Positions 34,382 to 43,858 of a stretch of DNA of 64,000 nt are shown piece after piece. The notes below the pieces were generated by a model. The model was not told the DNA's origin and ran no database searches. It was given only the letters and a program-made list of their open reading frames with translations. A program made the translations under genes and the position numbers. Origin of the DNA: Pseudoalteromonas denitrificans DSM 6059 (GTDB lineage: Bacteria; Pseudomonadota; Gammaproteobacteria; Enterobacterales; Alteromonadaceae); contig NZ_FOLO01000016.1 of NCBI RefSeq assembly GCF_900112265.1, forward strand, positions 1 to 64,000, written 5' to 3'. How positions within the stretch are numbered: the stretch's first letter is position 1; each line of letters opens with the position of its first letter.

Positions 34382-35623
34382 ATGAAAATATTACATACAT
34401 CAGACTGGCATCTTGGGCAGCATTTTATTGGGAAAAGTCGTGCAGGCGAACATCAAGCATTTATTACTTGGCTCTTGATGCAAATAGTAGAACATAAAAT
34501 TGATGCTGTGATTATTGCTGGCGATGTCTTTGATACTGGGGCTCCGCCAAGTTATGCCCGTGAAATATATAATCGTTTTGTTGTAGAAATTAATCAGCTA
34601 AATTGTCAACTTGTAGTATTGGGCGGTAATCATGACTCGGTATCGACCTTAAATGAATCAAAAGCCTTATTAGCATATTTAAATACTCAGGTTATCGCAA
34701 ATGTAACCGAAGACTTAGAGGCCCAAATTATCACTTTAAATCATTGTCATGGTGATAATAAAGGTAAAGCAGGAGCCATTTTATGTGCAATCCCTTTTAT
34801 TCGACCTAAAGATGTAATGACAAGTAAAGCGGGAGAGTCCGGGGCTGATAAACAACAAGCCTTAGGTCAGGCAATAAAAGATCATTATGCAACACTTTAT
34901 CAGTTAGCGGTTATTAAAAAAGAGAGCTTAAATGCAGAATTACCTATCGTAGCGACGGGTCATTTAACGGCTTTGGGTGTAAAAACGTCTGATTCAGTCC
35001 GTGATATTTATATCGGTAGTTTAGAGGCTTTTTCAGCATCTGAGTTCCCCCCAGCAGATTATATTGCATTAGGTCATATTCATCGTCCGCAAGTTGTCGC
35101 TAAATCAGAGCATATTCGTTATTGTGGTTCGCCTATTCCTTTGAGTTTTGATGAACTTGGTACAGATAAACAAGTATTGGTTGCTGAATTTGAAAATGGA
35201 AAACTAAAACAAACAATATCTTTAAAAGTACCACTTTTTCAGCCTATGGCTGTAATTAAAGGTGATTTAGAGAGTATTGAAAACCAGCTTAAAGCGTTTG
35301 AAAGTCACTCAGAAGATTTACCTGTTTGGTTATATATTGAAGTACAAACGCAAGATTATTTAAATGACTTGCAGCAAAGAGTGTCGCTCTTAACAGCAGA
35401 CTTACATGTTGAAGTTTTACAGCTTCGCCGTGCTCGGACTAATCGTCAAGTTTCTATCCAAAGACAACAAAAAGAAGTATTGGCCGAGCTTTCGCCAATG
35501 GATGTATTTGAACGTCGATTATCACAAGAAGTATTTGATACTCAAGATGAACAAGAAAAAGCAATACGCATTACTGAAACATTTAAAGCCATAGTACTTG
35601 ATGTTCAGGAGGTTAAAGCATGA
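34382..35623 (+). CDS. sbcD: SbcCD nuclease subunit SbcD (Mre11-type)
   Basis: 413 residues. Metallophosphoesterase motifs: SDWHLGQHF (I), AGDVFDTGAPPSYARE (II), GGNHDS (III), ATGHLTALG and LGHIHRPQ. The C-terminal ~130 residues are the capping/SbcC-binding part. With SbcC it makes an ATP-dependent exo/endonuclease that cuts DNA hairpins and protein-blocked ends. Its stop overlaps the sbcC start by four bases. The leader has an unusual duplication and palindrome. Confidence 0.96.
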   Translation: MKILHTSDWHLGQHFIGKSRAGEHQAFITWLLMQIVEHKIDAVIIAGDVFDTGAPPSYAREIYNRFVVEINQLNCQLVVLGGNHDSVSTLNESKALLAYLNTQVIANVTEDLEAQIITLNHCHGDNKGKAGAILCAIPFIRPKDVMTSKAGESGADKQQALGQAIKDHYATLYQLAVIKKESLNAELPIVATGHLTALGVKTSDSVRDIYIGSLEAFSASEFPPADYIALGHIHRPQVVAKSEHIRYCGSPIPLSFDELGTDKQVLVAEFENGKLKQTISLKVPLFQPMAVIKGDLESIENQLKAFESHSEDLPVWLYIEVQTQDYLNDLQQRVSLLTADLHVEVLQLRRARTNRQVSIQRQQKEVLAELSPMDVFERRLSQEVFDTQDEQEKAIRITETFKAIVLDVQEVKA

Positions 35624-38600
35624 AAATATTAAGCCTCAGATTTCAAAATATTAACTCTCTAAAAGGTGAATGGAAAATAGACTTTACCCAAGCTCCTTTT
35701 AACGATAATGGTTTATTTGCCATAACGGGACCTACGGGAGCGGGAAAAACAACCATTTTAGATGCAATATGTTTGGCCTTGTATCATAGAACACCCAGAC
35801 TGAATAATATCTCTAAAACGACCAATGAGCTGATGACCCGAGATACCGTTGAGTGTATGTCTGAAGTTGAGTTTGAAGTCAAAGGAGTCGGGTACAGAGC
35901 TTTTTGGAGTCAAAAACGCTCCCGGGGTAAAATTGAAGGTAATTTACAAGATGCCAAGGTTGAATTAGTTAAACTTAATATAAGTGGTGATGATGACATC
36001 TTAGCTTCTCAGGTTAAAACTAAAACGCAACTAACAGAAGAAATTAGTGGTTTAGACTTTGCGCGTTTTACAAAATCTATGTTGTTATCTCAAGGCCAGT
36101 TTGCTGCATTTTTAAATGCTGAACCAAACGAGAGAGCTGAATTATTAGAACAACTCACAGGGACAGAAATATTTAGCTTAATTTCAGAAAAAGTGCACCA
36201 AGATTTCAGCTTACTAAAAAATGATTTAGCAAGATTAAAAGATAAAGCACAGGACGTTGATGTTTTATCTGAAGAAGATTTAGTTAATTTAAAACAGCTG
36301 CATACTGATAATCAAATAAGTTTAGAAAATAAAATTAAAAATAAAAAAACGATAACTGAACAGCAAACGTGGTTAAAAAAATATGATGAAGCGAAACATA
36401 ACTTAATACAATCAGAAAATAATTTAGTATCAGCACAAAAAAATATTGATGCGCAACAAGATAGCTTTGAAAAATTAGCGAATTGCGAACCAGCAGAAAA
36501 GCTCAGAGCACAATTTGTATTATTAAATAATGTTAAGAAGAAACAGACTTCATTACAGCATAAACAAGGAGAGTTAAGTGCAGAGCAACAAGTCGCTGAA
36601 AAAGTCGCTGCTGAGTTATCTCAAAATTTAGCTTTAAGTAACAATGAATTTGAAAAACTTAACAAAGCACATAATGACTTAAACCTGCTATTAAATGACA
36701 AAGTTGTTCCATTAGATGCAAAGTGTAGCCAATTAACTGATGAACTTAATAAGCTGCAACAACATATTGATACTTTAGTTGAAGCTGATAATACACTTAA
36801 AAAAGAACAAAATACGCATCAAGAAACAGAGAAAAAGATGCAATCTGAGCAGGCTAAATTGACTGATTATTTAGCTGAACATAAACACAATGCAAACTTG
36901 GTTGAGCAATTACCTGTTTGGCAAATGAAGTTTGCTACTTTAACTAAATTAAAAGAGCAAGAACAAGGGCTTAATCAAAGTTTAAAAACGGCTCAATCAG
37001 GATTAGTAGAACAGCGTTCGGTCCTTGAAAAAACACAGAACATCATTAATCAAAGCATTGAAAATACTAAGTTACAACAAGAAGCGTTACAAGAGCAAAA
37101 GCAGAACTTAGACACTTTGCTTAATAACGATGAACTCAGTCATTTAAAACAAGAATTATTACTGTTAAATCAGCGACAACCTCAGCGTTCTACTTTAAGT
37201 CATAGCAGCGACCAATGGCATAAGTTGCAATTTGAACAACAAGAACTCACGCAAAAACATCATGTTTTACAGCAAAATATAGCGGCTTATGAGCAGCAGA
37301 TATTACAACTTCGAGCTGATTATCGCCCTAAATTACAAATACAAAAAGACTTACAGAAATTATTAGATCAAGAGCGGAAAATTACAGACTTAACCCAAGC
37401 AAGATCTCAATTACAATCTGGTGAGGCATGCCCTTTATGTGGTTCATATGAGCATCCATCAATTGGCCATTATCAAACCATAAATGTTTCTGATACAGAG
37501 CAAAGATTAAACGTTATAACCACTGAATTAGATGCCATAAAAGCCAATGGTGAAAATTTAAAAACACAACAAGCAGTTGCTAATGACCAATGTGAAGCCG
37601 TAGCTAAACAGTTACAGCAATTAATAGATACATCGAAAATACTCACAACACAGTGGCAAACTATTTGTAATGAATTAAAAATTCAAATCACGATAGATAA
37701 TGTAAATGGCTTTAATCATTACATAACGCAATGCACACAACAGCAAAGTTACTTAGTTGAGCATATTAAACACATTGAACAGCAAGAATTAAAATTAAGG
37801 GAGCTACAAACCCTTGTAGATGCTTCTGTTAATGCACAAACACAACATACCCACCAAGTTGAATTAGCAGAACAAAAAATATCTACTTTTGGTCAGCAAA
37901 TTCAAGCTGCTGAATTAGAAATAAAAAATGTAATTGAGCAATATCATGCAGATGAAAAAGCATTAGAGAATACGTTTGAAAGTTTAGCATTCACTTTACC
38001 TGAACATGATGATGCAACTACTTGGTTTGAAGAAAAACAACAGGATTCAAAAAACTATATTCAGGCTAAAGAAAGCATGACTGCACTGCAAGATAAATTA
38101 ACCGCAGTATCGGTCACCAATGATAATTTAGCTAATCAGATTGCACAATCACAAATCAAGTTGAAGCAAGAGTTTGATAGGCTTAATAAAGCAAAACAAA
38201 ATCTGGATACTGAAAAAACAGCGCGTTTTGAATTATTTGCTGATAAAAAAGTGACAGAGCAAAGAGCGCTGAGCGAAAAAAGCGTAATTGAAGCTCAGGA
38301 ACAATACAAACATGTTCAAGTTGATGCGCAAAATGCCTCTCAAGAATTGACTAAATTAAACGCTCAATTAGATGAACTTAATATTCAACTTAATGGGATA
38401 AATACTGAACAAAAGCAGGAGCAGAACAATTGGCTGCAACAATTAGAGTCAAGTCCATTTTCTGAGCAATCTCAGTTCGAGTCCGCCTTGCTTGATGAAG
38501 CTAAGCGTGAAGAATTAATTGTTTTAAAACAAAGTTTACAAACAAGTTTAGATGGTGCTCAAGCGCTACAAGTTGAAGCAAAAAAACAGTTAGATATGAT

Positions 38601-39312
38601 TAAAGATCATGATGAAAGGAGTCAATTATTAGAGTTGAGTTTATCTGAAATCACTGAGCAGCTCGCACAACTTGAAGTTGAGATACTGGCATTAACTGAA
38701 AGCATTGCAAATACAAAATTTAAATTAACTGAAAATGATAAAAAACAGCAAAATCAAGAATCCTTACTTGATCAAATCGTAAAGAGCCAAGTTCAATACG
38801 ATGATATGTCTTATTTACATGCGCTGATTGGTTCTCAAAAAGGTGATAAATTTAGAAAGTTTGCCCAAGGTTTAACACTTGATCATCTTGTGTATCTTGC
38901 GAATAAACAACTTGATAGATTACATGGACGTTATTTATTACAGCGCAAACAAACAGAAGCTTTAGAGCTACAAGTCATTGATACTTGGCAAGGTGATACG
39001 GTACGTGATACTAAAACCTTGTCAGGTGGCGAAAGCTTTTTAGTGAGTTTAGCTTTAGCCTTGGCCTTGTCTGATTTAGTGAGTCATAAAACCAGCATAG
39101 ATTCATTATTTTTAGATGAAGGATTTGGTACTTTAGATAGTGAAACGCTCGACATTGCACTAAATGCCTTAGATAGCCTAAATGCCAGCGGTAAAATGAT
39201 AGGTGTGATCAGTCATATTGAAGCGATGAAAGAGCGTATTCCAGTTCAAATTTTAGTTAAAAAAATGAATGGATTAGGCGTAAGTCAGTTAGAAGATAAG
39301 TACCGGGTTTAA
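35620..39312 (+). CDS. sbcC: SbcCD ATPase subunit SbcC (Rad50-type)
   Basis: 1230 residues. Walker A in AITGPTGAGKTTILDAICLA (about 34–53), a long double coiled-coil with the zinc hook CPLCGS near residue 605, and the C-terminal signature LSGGESFLVSLALALALSDL with Walker B SLFLDEGFGTLDSET. An SMC-like ATPase that clamps DNA and drives the SbcD nuclease. ATGA overlap with sbcD shows translational coupling. Length is somewhat above E. coli SbcC (1048), mostly in the coiled coil. Confidence 0.97.
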   Translation: MKILSLRFQNINSLKGEWKIDFTQAPFNDNGLFAITGPTGAGKTTILDAICLALYHRTPRLNNISKTTNELMTRDTVECMSEVEFEVKGVGYRAFWSQKRSRGKIEGNLQDAKVELVKLNISGDDDILASQVKTKTQLTEEISGLDFARFTKSMLLSQGQFAAFLNAEPNERAELLEQLTGTEIFSLISEKVHQDFSLLKNDLARLKDKAQDVDVLSEEDLVNLKQLHTDNQISLENKIKNKKTITEQQTWLKKYDEAKHNLIQSENNLVSAQKNIDAQQDSFEKLANCEPAEKLRAQFVLLNNVKKKQTSLQHKQGELSAEQQVAEKVAAELSQNLALSNNEFEKLNKAHNDLNLLLNDKVVPLDAKCSQLTDELNKLQQHIDTLVEADNTLKKEQNTHQETEKKMQSEQAKLTDYLAEHKHNANLVEQLPVWQMKFATLTKLKEQEQGLNQSLKTAQSGLVEQRSVLEKTQNIINQSIENTKLQQEALQEQKQNLDTLLNNDELSHLKQELLLLNQRQPQRSTLSHSSDQWHKLQFEQQELTQKHHVLQQNIAAYEQQILQLRADYRPKLQIQKDLQKLLDQERKITDLTQARSQLQSGEACPLCGSYEHPSIGHYQTINVSDTEQRLNVITTELDAIKANGENLKTQQAVANDQCEAVAKQLQQLIDTSKILTTQWQTICNELKIQITIDNVNGFNHYITQCTQQQSYLVEHIKHIEQQELKLRELQTLVDASVNAQTQHTHQVELAEQKISTFGQQIQAAELEIKNVIEQYHADEKALENTFESLAFTLPEHDDATTWFEEKQQDSKNYIQAKESMTALQDKLTAVSVTNDNLANQIAQSQIKLKQEFDRLNKAKQNLDTEKTARFELFADKKVTEQRALSEKSVIEAQEQYKHVQVDAQNASQELTKLNAQLDELNIQLNGINTEQKQEQNNWLQQLESSPFSEQSQFESALLDEAKREELIVLKQSLQTSLDGAQALQVEAKKQLDMIKDHDERSQLLELSLSEITEQLAQLEVEILALTESIANTKFKLTENDKKQQNQESLLDQIVKSQVQYDDMSYLHALIGSQKGDKFRKFAQGLTLDHLVYLANKQLDRLHGRYLLQRKQTEALELQVIDTWQGDTVRDTKTLSGGESFLVSLALALALSDLVSHKTSIDSLFLDEGFGTLDSETLDIALNALDSLNASGKMIGVISHIEAMKERIPVQILVKKMNGLGVSQLEDKYRV

Positions 39313-39346
39313 TTTAGTTTAAAGAGGTAAAAAGGGGTCACCTAGA

Positions 39347-39727
39347 GTGAATATGGATAAACTGAAACAAGCACTCATTGCTTTAGAACTTAAGTTGATT
39401 GAACCTGAAGTGCGTAGTTGTAAAGCGATGTTAGGGCAATTATTAGCGGATGATTTTATGGAGTTCCCCGCAAGTGGCGGTGCCCCATATTACAAAGAGG
39501 GTGTTTACGACAGACTAACAGATGAAGTGCCCTTTACTGTAGTTCAACAAGACTATCAATTAAGGGTTTTAGCAGATGATATTGCACAACTGATATACAA
39601 GGCCAAAATATGTGTTAAAGGAGCATCTAACATTAAATATTCACACAGAAGTTCGATATATAAACATAATGGTAAGCATTGGCAAATGCAATTTCATCAA
39701 GGAACGCCCTGTGAGTCATTTATTTAA
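39347..39727 (+). CDS. DUF4440/NTF2-like protein
   Basis: 126 residues of a small alpha+beta cone fold (DUF4440 type): LKQALIALELKLIEPEVR, LLADDFMEFPASG and the terminal strands SSIYKHNGKHWQMQFHQG. Family members are small-molecule-binding or stress-related; no specific role can be given. The start is GTG at 39347, eight to nine bases after AAAGGGG, or ATG two codons later. That ribosome-binding site lies within a sequence resembling the window's REP-like repeat. Confidence 0.8.
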   Translation: MNMDKLKQALIALELKLIEPEVRSCKAMLGQLLADDFMEFPASGGAPYYKEGVYDRLTDEVPFTVVQQDYQLRVLADDIAQLIYKAKICVKGASNIKYSHRSSIYKHNGKHWQMQFHQGTPCESFI

Positions 39728-39746
39728 TAAAAAGGATGTGTGATCA

Positions 39747-39833
39747 GTGTCGCTAAGTGAGCGAGTGATAAGTATATTAAAGGTGCAATTTGGCATGCAA
39801 ATATATGTTAAGCATTTCAAACTATGTTGTTAA
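39747..39833 (+). CDS. Mini-ORF 1: 28-codon relic copy of the phosphotransferase N-terminus
   Basis: A GTG at 39747, behind AAAAGGATG, opens MSLSERVISILKVQFGMQIY and ends TGT TGT TAA at 39833. It resembles the N-terminus of the gene at 39937 (LLSELAISTLKAAFGNGIQI). The stop overlaps the start of mini-ORF 2. Probably a decayed partial duplication; translation is unproven. Confidence 0.4.
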   Translation: MSLSERVISILKVQFGMQIYVKHFKLCC

Positions 39834-39946
39834 GTGAATTAACGATAAATATGTTAAAGGTGAGGTATACAAACGCCTCACATATTCAAGTTTTATGGCG
39901 TGATTGTGCTTTAAGTTTCAAAGGAGCGTGTAATTTGTGTTGTTAA
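39824..39946 (+). CDS. Mini-ORF 2: 40-codon relic copy of the phosphotransferase N-terminus
   Basis: ATG at 39824 opens MLLSELTINMLKVRYTNASH followed by IQVLWRDCALSFKGACNLCC and TAA at 39946. Similarity to the real gene extends through IQALWSD. Its stop overlaps the GTG start of the phosphotransferase in another frame, as mini-ORF 1 overlaps this one. No good ribosome-binding site of its own is seen. Confidence 0.4.
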   Translation: MLLSELTINMLKVRYTNASHIQVLWRDCALSFKGACNLCC

Positions 39947-40941
39947 GTGAACTTGCTATAAGTACTTTAAAGGCGGCGTTTGGGAATGGTATACAAATTA
40001 CAAATGTGACGCTTATTCAAGCTTTATGGAGTGATTTTGGTCAATTGCTCAGAGTTGAATTAGTTAAAGCGCCAGTGAAAAGTGTGATTATAAAACGTAT
40101 ATCCGTACCAAATGATAAACATCATCCAAAGGGTTGGCACAGTGTTCATGCTTCACAGCGCAAAGTTCGCTCCTATCAAGTAGAAAGCCATTGGTATCAG
40201 AAGATGTCAAAAAGCTGTCAAGCAAGGGTTGCCAAATGCTTTTTAGTTTCATCAAAATATGATGAAACTGTGATTGTGCTAGAAGATTTAGCGCTATGTG
40301 AATTTACACCTAAAACTCAGGTCTTTAGCCTGCAGCAAGTTAAACAGTGTCTTGATTGGTTAGCAAAATTTCACGCTCAGTACTTAAATATTCAATCGAA
40401 TCGTTTATGGCACATTGGCAGTTATTGGCATTTGGCTACGCGAAGTGGAGAATTGGCTGCTATGGCTGATCAACAACTTCAATTTTATGCTAAAGATATA
40501 GATAATAAGTTGAATCGTTGTCAGTATCAAACCTTGGTACATGGAGATGCAAAACTCGCTAATTTTTTATTTAATAAACAAAAAAAACAAGCTGCAGCGG
40601 TTGATTTTCAATATATTGGAGGGGGTGTTGGTATTAAGGATGTGATGCTTTTATTGAGCAGTATGCCCCAAAAATTAATGGCACATGAACAAGCCTTATT
40701 AAACTTTTATTTTATGCAGTTATCACAATATTTAGACCATTTTCATCCTAATGTGAAAACACAGGATGTATGCCATCAATGGCGTGAATTATACCCTTAT
40801 GCATGGGCTGACTTTGTTCGTTTTTTAAAGGGCTGGTCACCTGAACATGCAAAGTTAAATACACATAGCTTATCCCTTACTGAGCAAGTATTACATAATT
40901 TAAAAAGTGGTCATGATACAAGCAGTCCTACTTCGAATTGA
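39937..40941 (+). CDS. Phosphotransferase/ecdysteroid-kinase-like protein
   Basis: 334 residues of the APH/choline-kinase-like fold. Catalytic loop LVHGDAKLANFLFNKQ and metal-binding VDFQYIGGGVGIKDVMLLL, the latter typical of EcKL/CHK-like kinases. ATP lysine probably in VIIKRISVP. It phosphorylates a small hydroxylated or amino substrate, unknown here. Start GTG 39937 has AAAGGAGC upstream. Two shortened copies of its 5' end lie in tandem just before it. Confidence 0.85.
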   Translation: MLLSELAISTLKAAFGNGIQITNVTLIQALWSDFGQLLRVELVKAPVKSVIIKRISVPNDKHHPKGWHSVHASQRKVRSYQVESHWYQKMSKSCQARVAKCFLVSSKYDETVIVLEDLALCEFTPKTQVFSLQQVKQCLDWLAKFHAQYLNIQSNRLWHIGSYWHLATRSGELAAMADQQLQFYAKDIDNKLNRCQYQTLVHGDAKLANFLFNKQKKQAAAVDFQYIGGGVGIKDVMLLLSSMPQKLMAHEQALLNFYFMQLSQYLDHFHPNVKTQDVCHQWRELYPYAWADFVRFLKGWSPEHAKLNTHSLSLTEQVLHNLKSGHDTSSPTSN

Positions 40942-40999
40942 AAGCAAGGCTGCAATTTTATTTACCATATATAGCACTTAGCTGTATAGAATATGAGAC

Positions 41000-41995
41000 T
41001 TACTTACGTTTAATGGCTTCAATTACAGATAGAGGCCCAAAAGAGGTGTGTATTTTAGCTATGTCAAATCCAGCGTATTGCAATAAATCTTGCCACTGAA
41101 TAAGCGTTCTTTCTTTTCCGTTTAAAGTTAACATCATGTGTATATCAAAAAATTTACTTAAATGAGGCTCGTTTGGTTCAGGAATAGGACCAAACTCAGC
41201 AATGAATATTTTACTTGTTGGCTTCATTACCCGGTTAATATTTGAGAGAATTTTAATGCATAAGGCATCATCCCAGTCATGTAAAATATGTTTTAGAAAA
41301 TAACCATCACAGTTAGGAGGTACGGCGTTAAAAAAATCACCAGGCTCAAGTGTCATTCTTTGCGTCGCATTCACATTTGATATCACTGCGGGTTGATCAA
41401 ATAAAACCCCTTGCATATGCGGGTTATGAGCTAAAATTGCTTTAAGTAAATCACCATAAGAGCCACCTAAATCAACTAATGTTTTGATGTCAGAAAAATC
41501 TAAACTTTCCATCGCATTAATCATGGCTATTTCATCATGGGTATAACTGCCCATTGCTTTTGAAAATACATCTAAATGTTCAGGTCGGGTTTGAAACAAG
41601 TCAAAATAATTATCTACATTGAACACTTTTTTTGATGCTAACTCACCCGTTTTTAAATTTTCAGCTAAGTGGGTCCATAACATGACATGTTCATAACTTG
41701 CTTCAAGTAAGACTTTATTTACTAACGATTGTGGGTGAGAGCGTGTTAAGTAATTGCCCATGTCGGTTAATGAAAAATGGTCATCATATGTGTGTATGAC
41801 TATACCTAAAGTTGCTAATGCCCGTAATAGTCTATAACAGTTGTCATTCTTTAAATTACATTGTGTTGCTATCGCTTGTGAAGTTAAGGTTTTACCTTCC
41901 AATGCATCTCCCATGTTATTTTTTACAAAGGCAAAAACCATTTGAGAAACCCAGTGCCCGCTTGAGTATTGGGCTATTTGTTCGATTGCATTCAT
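41000..41995 (-). CDS. SAM-dependent O-methyltransferase (acetylserotonin OMT-like)
   Basis: 331 residues. An N-terminal winged-helix dimerisation domain (AIATQCNLKNDNCYRLLRAL, ATLGIVIHTYDDHFSLTDMG), then a Rossmann methyltransferase domain with SAM motif TLVDLGGSYGDLLKAI and FLKHILHDWDDALCIKIL, whose histidine is the usual catalytic base position in plant-type OMTs. The substrate is unknown; a hydroxyl of a small aromatic is typical. An AGGA site precedes the ATG. Convergent with the phosphotransferase. Confidence 0.9.
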   Translation of the reverse strand: MNAIEQIAQYSSGHWVSQMVFAFVKNNMGDALEGKTLTSQAIATQCNLKNDNCYRLLRALATLGIVIHTYDDHFSLTDMGNYLTRSHPQSLVNKVLLEASYEHVMLWTHLAENLKTGELASKKVFNVDNYFDLFQTRPEHLDVFSKAMGSYTHDEIAMINAMESLDFSDIKTLVDLGGSYGDLLKAILAHNPHMQGVLFDQPAVISNVNATQRMTLEPGDFFNAVPPNCDGYFLKHILHDWDDALCIKILSNINRVMKPTSKIFIAEFGPIPEPNEPHLSKFFDIHMMLTLNGKERTLIQWQDLLQYAGFDIAKIHTSFGPLSVIEAIKRK

Positions 41996-42123
41996 ATGAG
42001 TCCTGTACAGCTAATTTTATTTTTAAAAATAGTGCCATTTATTTCTTAAGATAGTCTTAAGTTTGGTAGGCTTTAAGTACAAAATACTTTTTAATATGCT
42101 TTGAATAGGTAAAAAATTACAAC

Positions 42124-42351
42124 CTAAGGGCGTGTTTTTACATCAGGTTGATAATCTATTTCACCAGTATCATTTACCGTTAGATATTTATCATCATTTT
42201 GGAATACAGCAAGGTTTCCATCGTCTTTTTTTCTGATGAAAGCCAGTTCAAAACCCAAATTTTCAGCTTCATCTAAATGAGACTCTTGAGATAAAGTTAA
42301 TGCTTTAAGTAGACTTTGAAGCTCTGCTTCTATTTTTCGCCGATCTTTCAT
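42124..42351 (-). CDS. Small hypothetical protein, 75 aa
   Basis: The ATG at 42351 has a very strong AAGGAGGG site; the upstream extension to 42384 is not supported. Residues 1–35 look helical and charged (MKDRRKIEAELQSLLKALTL), and the C-terminal half is beta-like (LGFELAFIRKKDDGNLAVF). No family recognised. Stands alone between the methyltransferase and the bcs operon. Confidence 0.7.
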   Translation of the reverse strand: MKDRRKIEAELQSLLKALTLSQESHLDEAENLGFELAFIRKKDDGNLAVFQNDDKYLTVNDTGEIDYQPDVKTRP

Positions 42352-42570
42352 TGTTATTCCCTCCTTCATTGAGAATAGAAACATAATCTAGGTTTGTCGA
42401 AACGACAGCTGAATTAAAAGTATTTAATTATAAGGTTTAATTTTGAGTTTATGGTTTGTAACTTAGCATTATGCTTTTTGATAAAATGAGTTGTATACTT
42501 TTTGATATTCTAAAATAAGGTTTTAATCAAGCTTAGAAACAGGCATGACTAAAATAAGATATGTACTCAA

Positions 42571-43749
42571 ATGCCACATATTTCTTTATTAGCTTTAAAG
42601 TATTTATTTGTTATGAATATTTGTATGTTTTGTTCAAACTTAGTGCATGCTTCAATGTCACTTAATACCCCCGTAAAAAAATGCAAAACTTGGGCTCTTT
42701 GGGATGATTTTAAACAAAATTTTATTACTCAAGATGGCAGAGTGATTGACTTGCAATCAAAAAATTATATTTCAACTTCTGAAGGGCAGTCCTATGCGTT
42801 GTTTTTCTCTTTAATTGCAAACGATAAAATCATGTTTAAAAAATTGTTAGCTTGGAGTCAAAATAATTTAGCTTATGGTAATTTAAATAATCATTTACCT
42901 GCGTGGGTGTGGGGGTTAAAAAAAGATAAGCGTTACGGCATTATAGATAAAAATCCGGCTACAGATGCAGATTTATGGCTTGCGTATACGCTAATTGAAG
43001 CTGGACGTTTATGGCAAAATAAGCCTTATAAAGCACTAGGGTTACAATTATTAAAACAAATAATAAGTAAAGAAACCGAGCATATTCCTGGTTTAGGTTT
43101 GTCATTATTACCAGCTCCATATGGGTTTAAATTAGATCATAATATTTGGCGTTTAAATCCCAGTTATCTACCGCTGCCAATATTAAAACGATTTTCTATT
43201 AAACCAGGCTTTGCAACTTGGAAAAATATATATAAAACATCAGCTAAAACAATATTACACACTTCAATAAAAGGTTTTTCACCTGACTGGGTACTTTATT
43301 CTAAAAATAAAACGTTTCACTACAGTATAAAAAATACTGATTTAGGCAGTTATGATGCAATAAGGGTTTATTTATGGGCCGGTTTAATGAATGAAAAAGC
43401 AGAGTATAAAACACAGCTATTAAAGCAATTGTCACCTATGGTAAATAGCACTAAAGCATTGGGTTCAGTTCCTTTAAATACTTATGCTAACACTGGGAAA
43501 TATAAAAAAAAGGCATCATCAGGTTTTATGGCCGCTTTATTGCCTTTATTAAAAAATACACACAATCACTTTTTTTACCAACAAGAATACCAAAACTTAC
43601 AAATCGCACTTTTAGAAAAACCGAATAAAAATTATTACCAAAGTGTTTTAATGCTTTTTAGTTTAAGTTTTATTGATGGCTTATACCACTTTGATAAAAA
43701 CGGCTTTCTATTTACTCATTGGAATAATCAAAATTGCGTGAGCATATAA
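42571..43749 (+). CDS. bcsZ: Cellulose-operon endoglucanase, glycoside hydrolase family 8
   Basis: 392 residues. A long N-terminal signal (LALKYLFVMNICMFCSNLVHA), then the GH8 alpha-barrel: STSEGQSYALFFSLI (glutamate acid catalyst), NHLPAWVWG and KNPATDADLWLAYTLIEAG (aspartate base region). BcsZ trims nascent beta-1,4-glucan in the periplasm. First gene of the cellulose cluster; here it precedes bcsA, whereas in E. coli it follows bcsB. A cyclase gene separates it from bcsA. Confidence 0.93.
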   Translation: MPHISLLALKYLFVMNICMFCSNLVHASMSLNTPVKKCKTWALWDDFKQNFITQDGRVIDLQSKNYISTSEGQSYALFFSLIANDKIMFKKLLAWSQNNLAYGNLNNHLPAWVWGLKKDKRYGIIDKNPATDADLWLAYTLIEAGRLWQNKPYKALGLQLLKQIISKETEHIPGLGLSLLPAPYGFKLDHNIWRLNPSYLPLPILKRFSIKPGFATWKNIYKTSAKTILHTSIKGFSPDWVLYSKNKTFHYSIKNTDLGSYDAIRVYLWAGLMNEKAEYKTQLLKQLSPMVNSTKALGSVPLNTYANTGKYKKKASSGFMAALLPLLKNTHNHFFYQQEYQNLQIALLEKPNKNYYQSVLMLFSLSFIDGLYHFDKNGFLFTHWNNQNCVSI

Positions 43750-43858
43750 GTGTGATAAAACATAAATGATTTAGCTTTTAAATTAGTAAATTGAACTTGC
43801 TAGTTCGCTATTTTACACTAGTTTTAAAGGCAGACTCTTCATCAGGGCTTGTCTTTTT

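Larger units (their letters stand above)
34281..34395 (+). repeat. 80-bp-spaced duplication of the sbcD start region
   Basis: 34281–34315 and 34361–34395 align without gaps at an offset of exactly 80 bases, with 30 of 35 positions equal. Both copies contain TTTAGGT, an ATG and AATATTACA; the second is the real sbcD start. A perfect palindrome lies between them. Confidence 0.8.
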
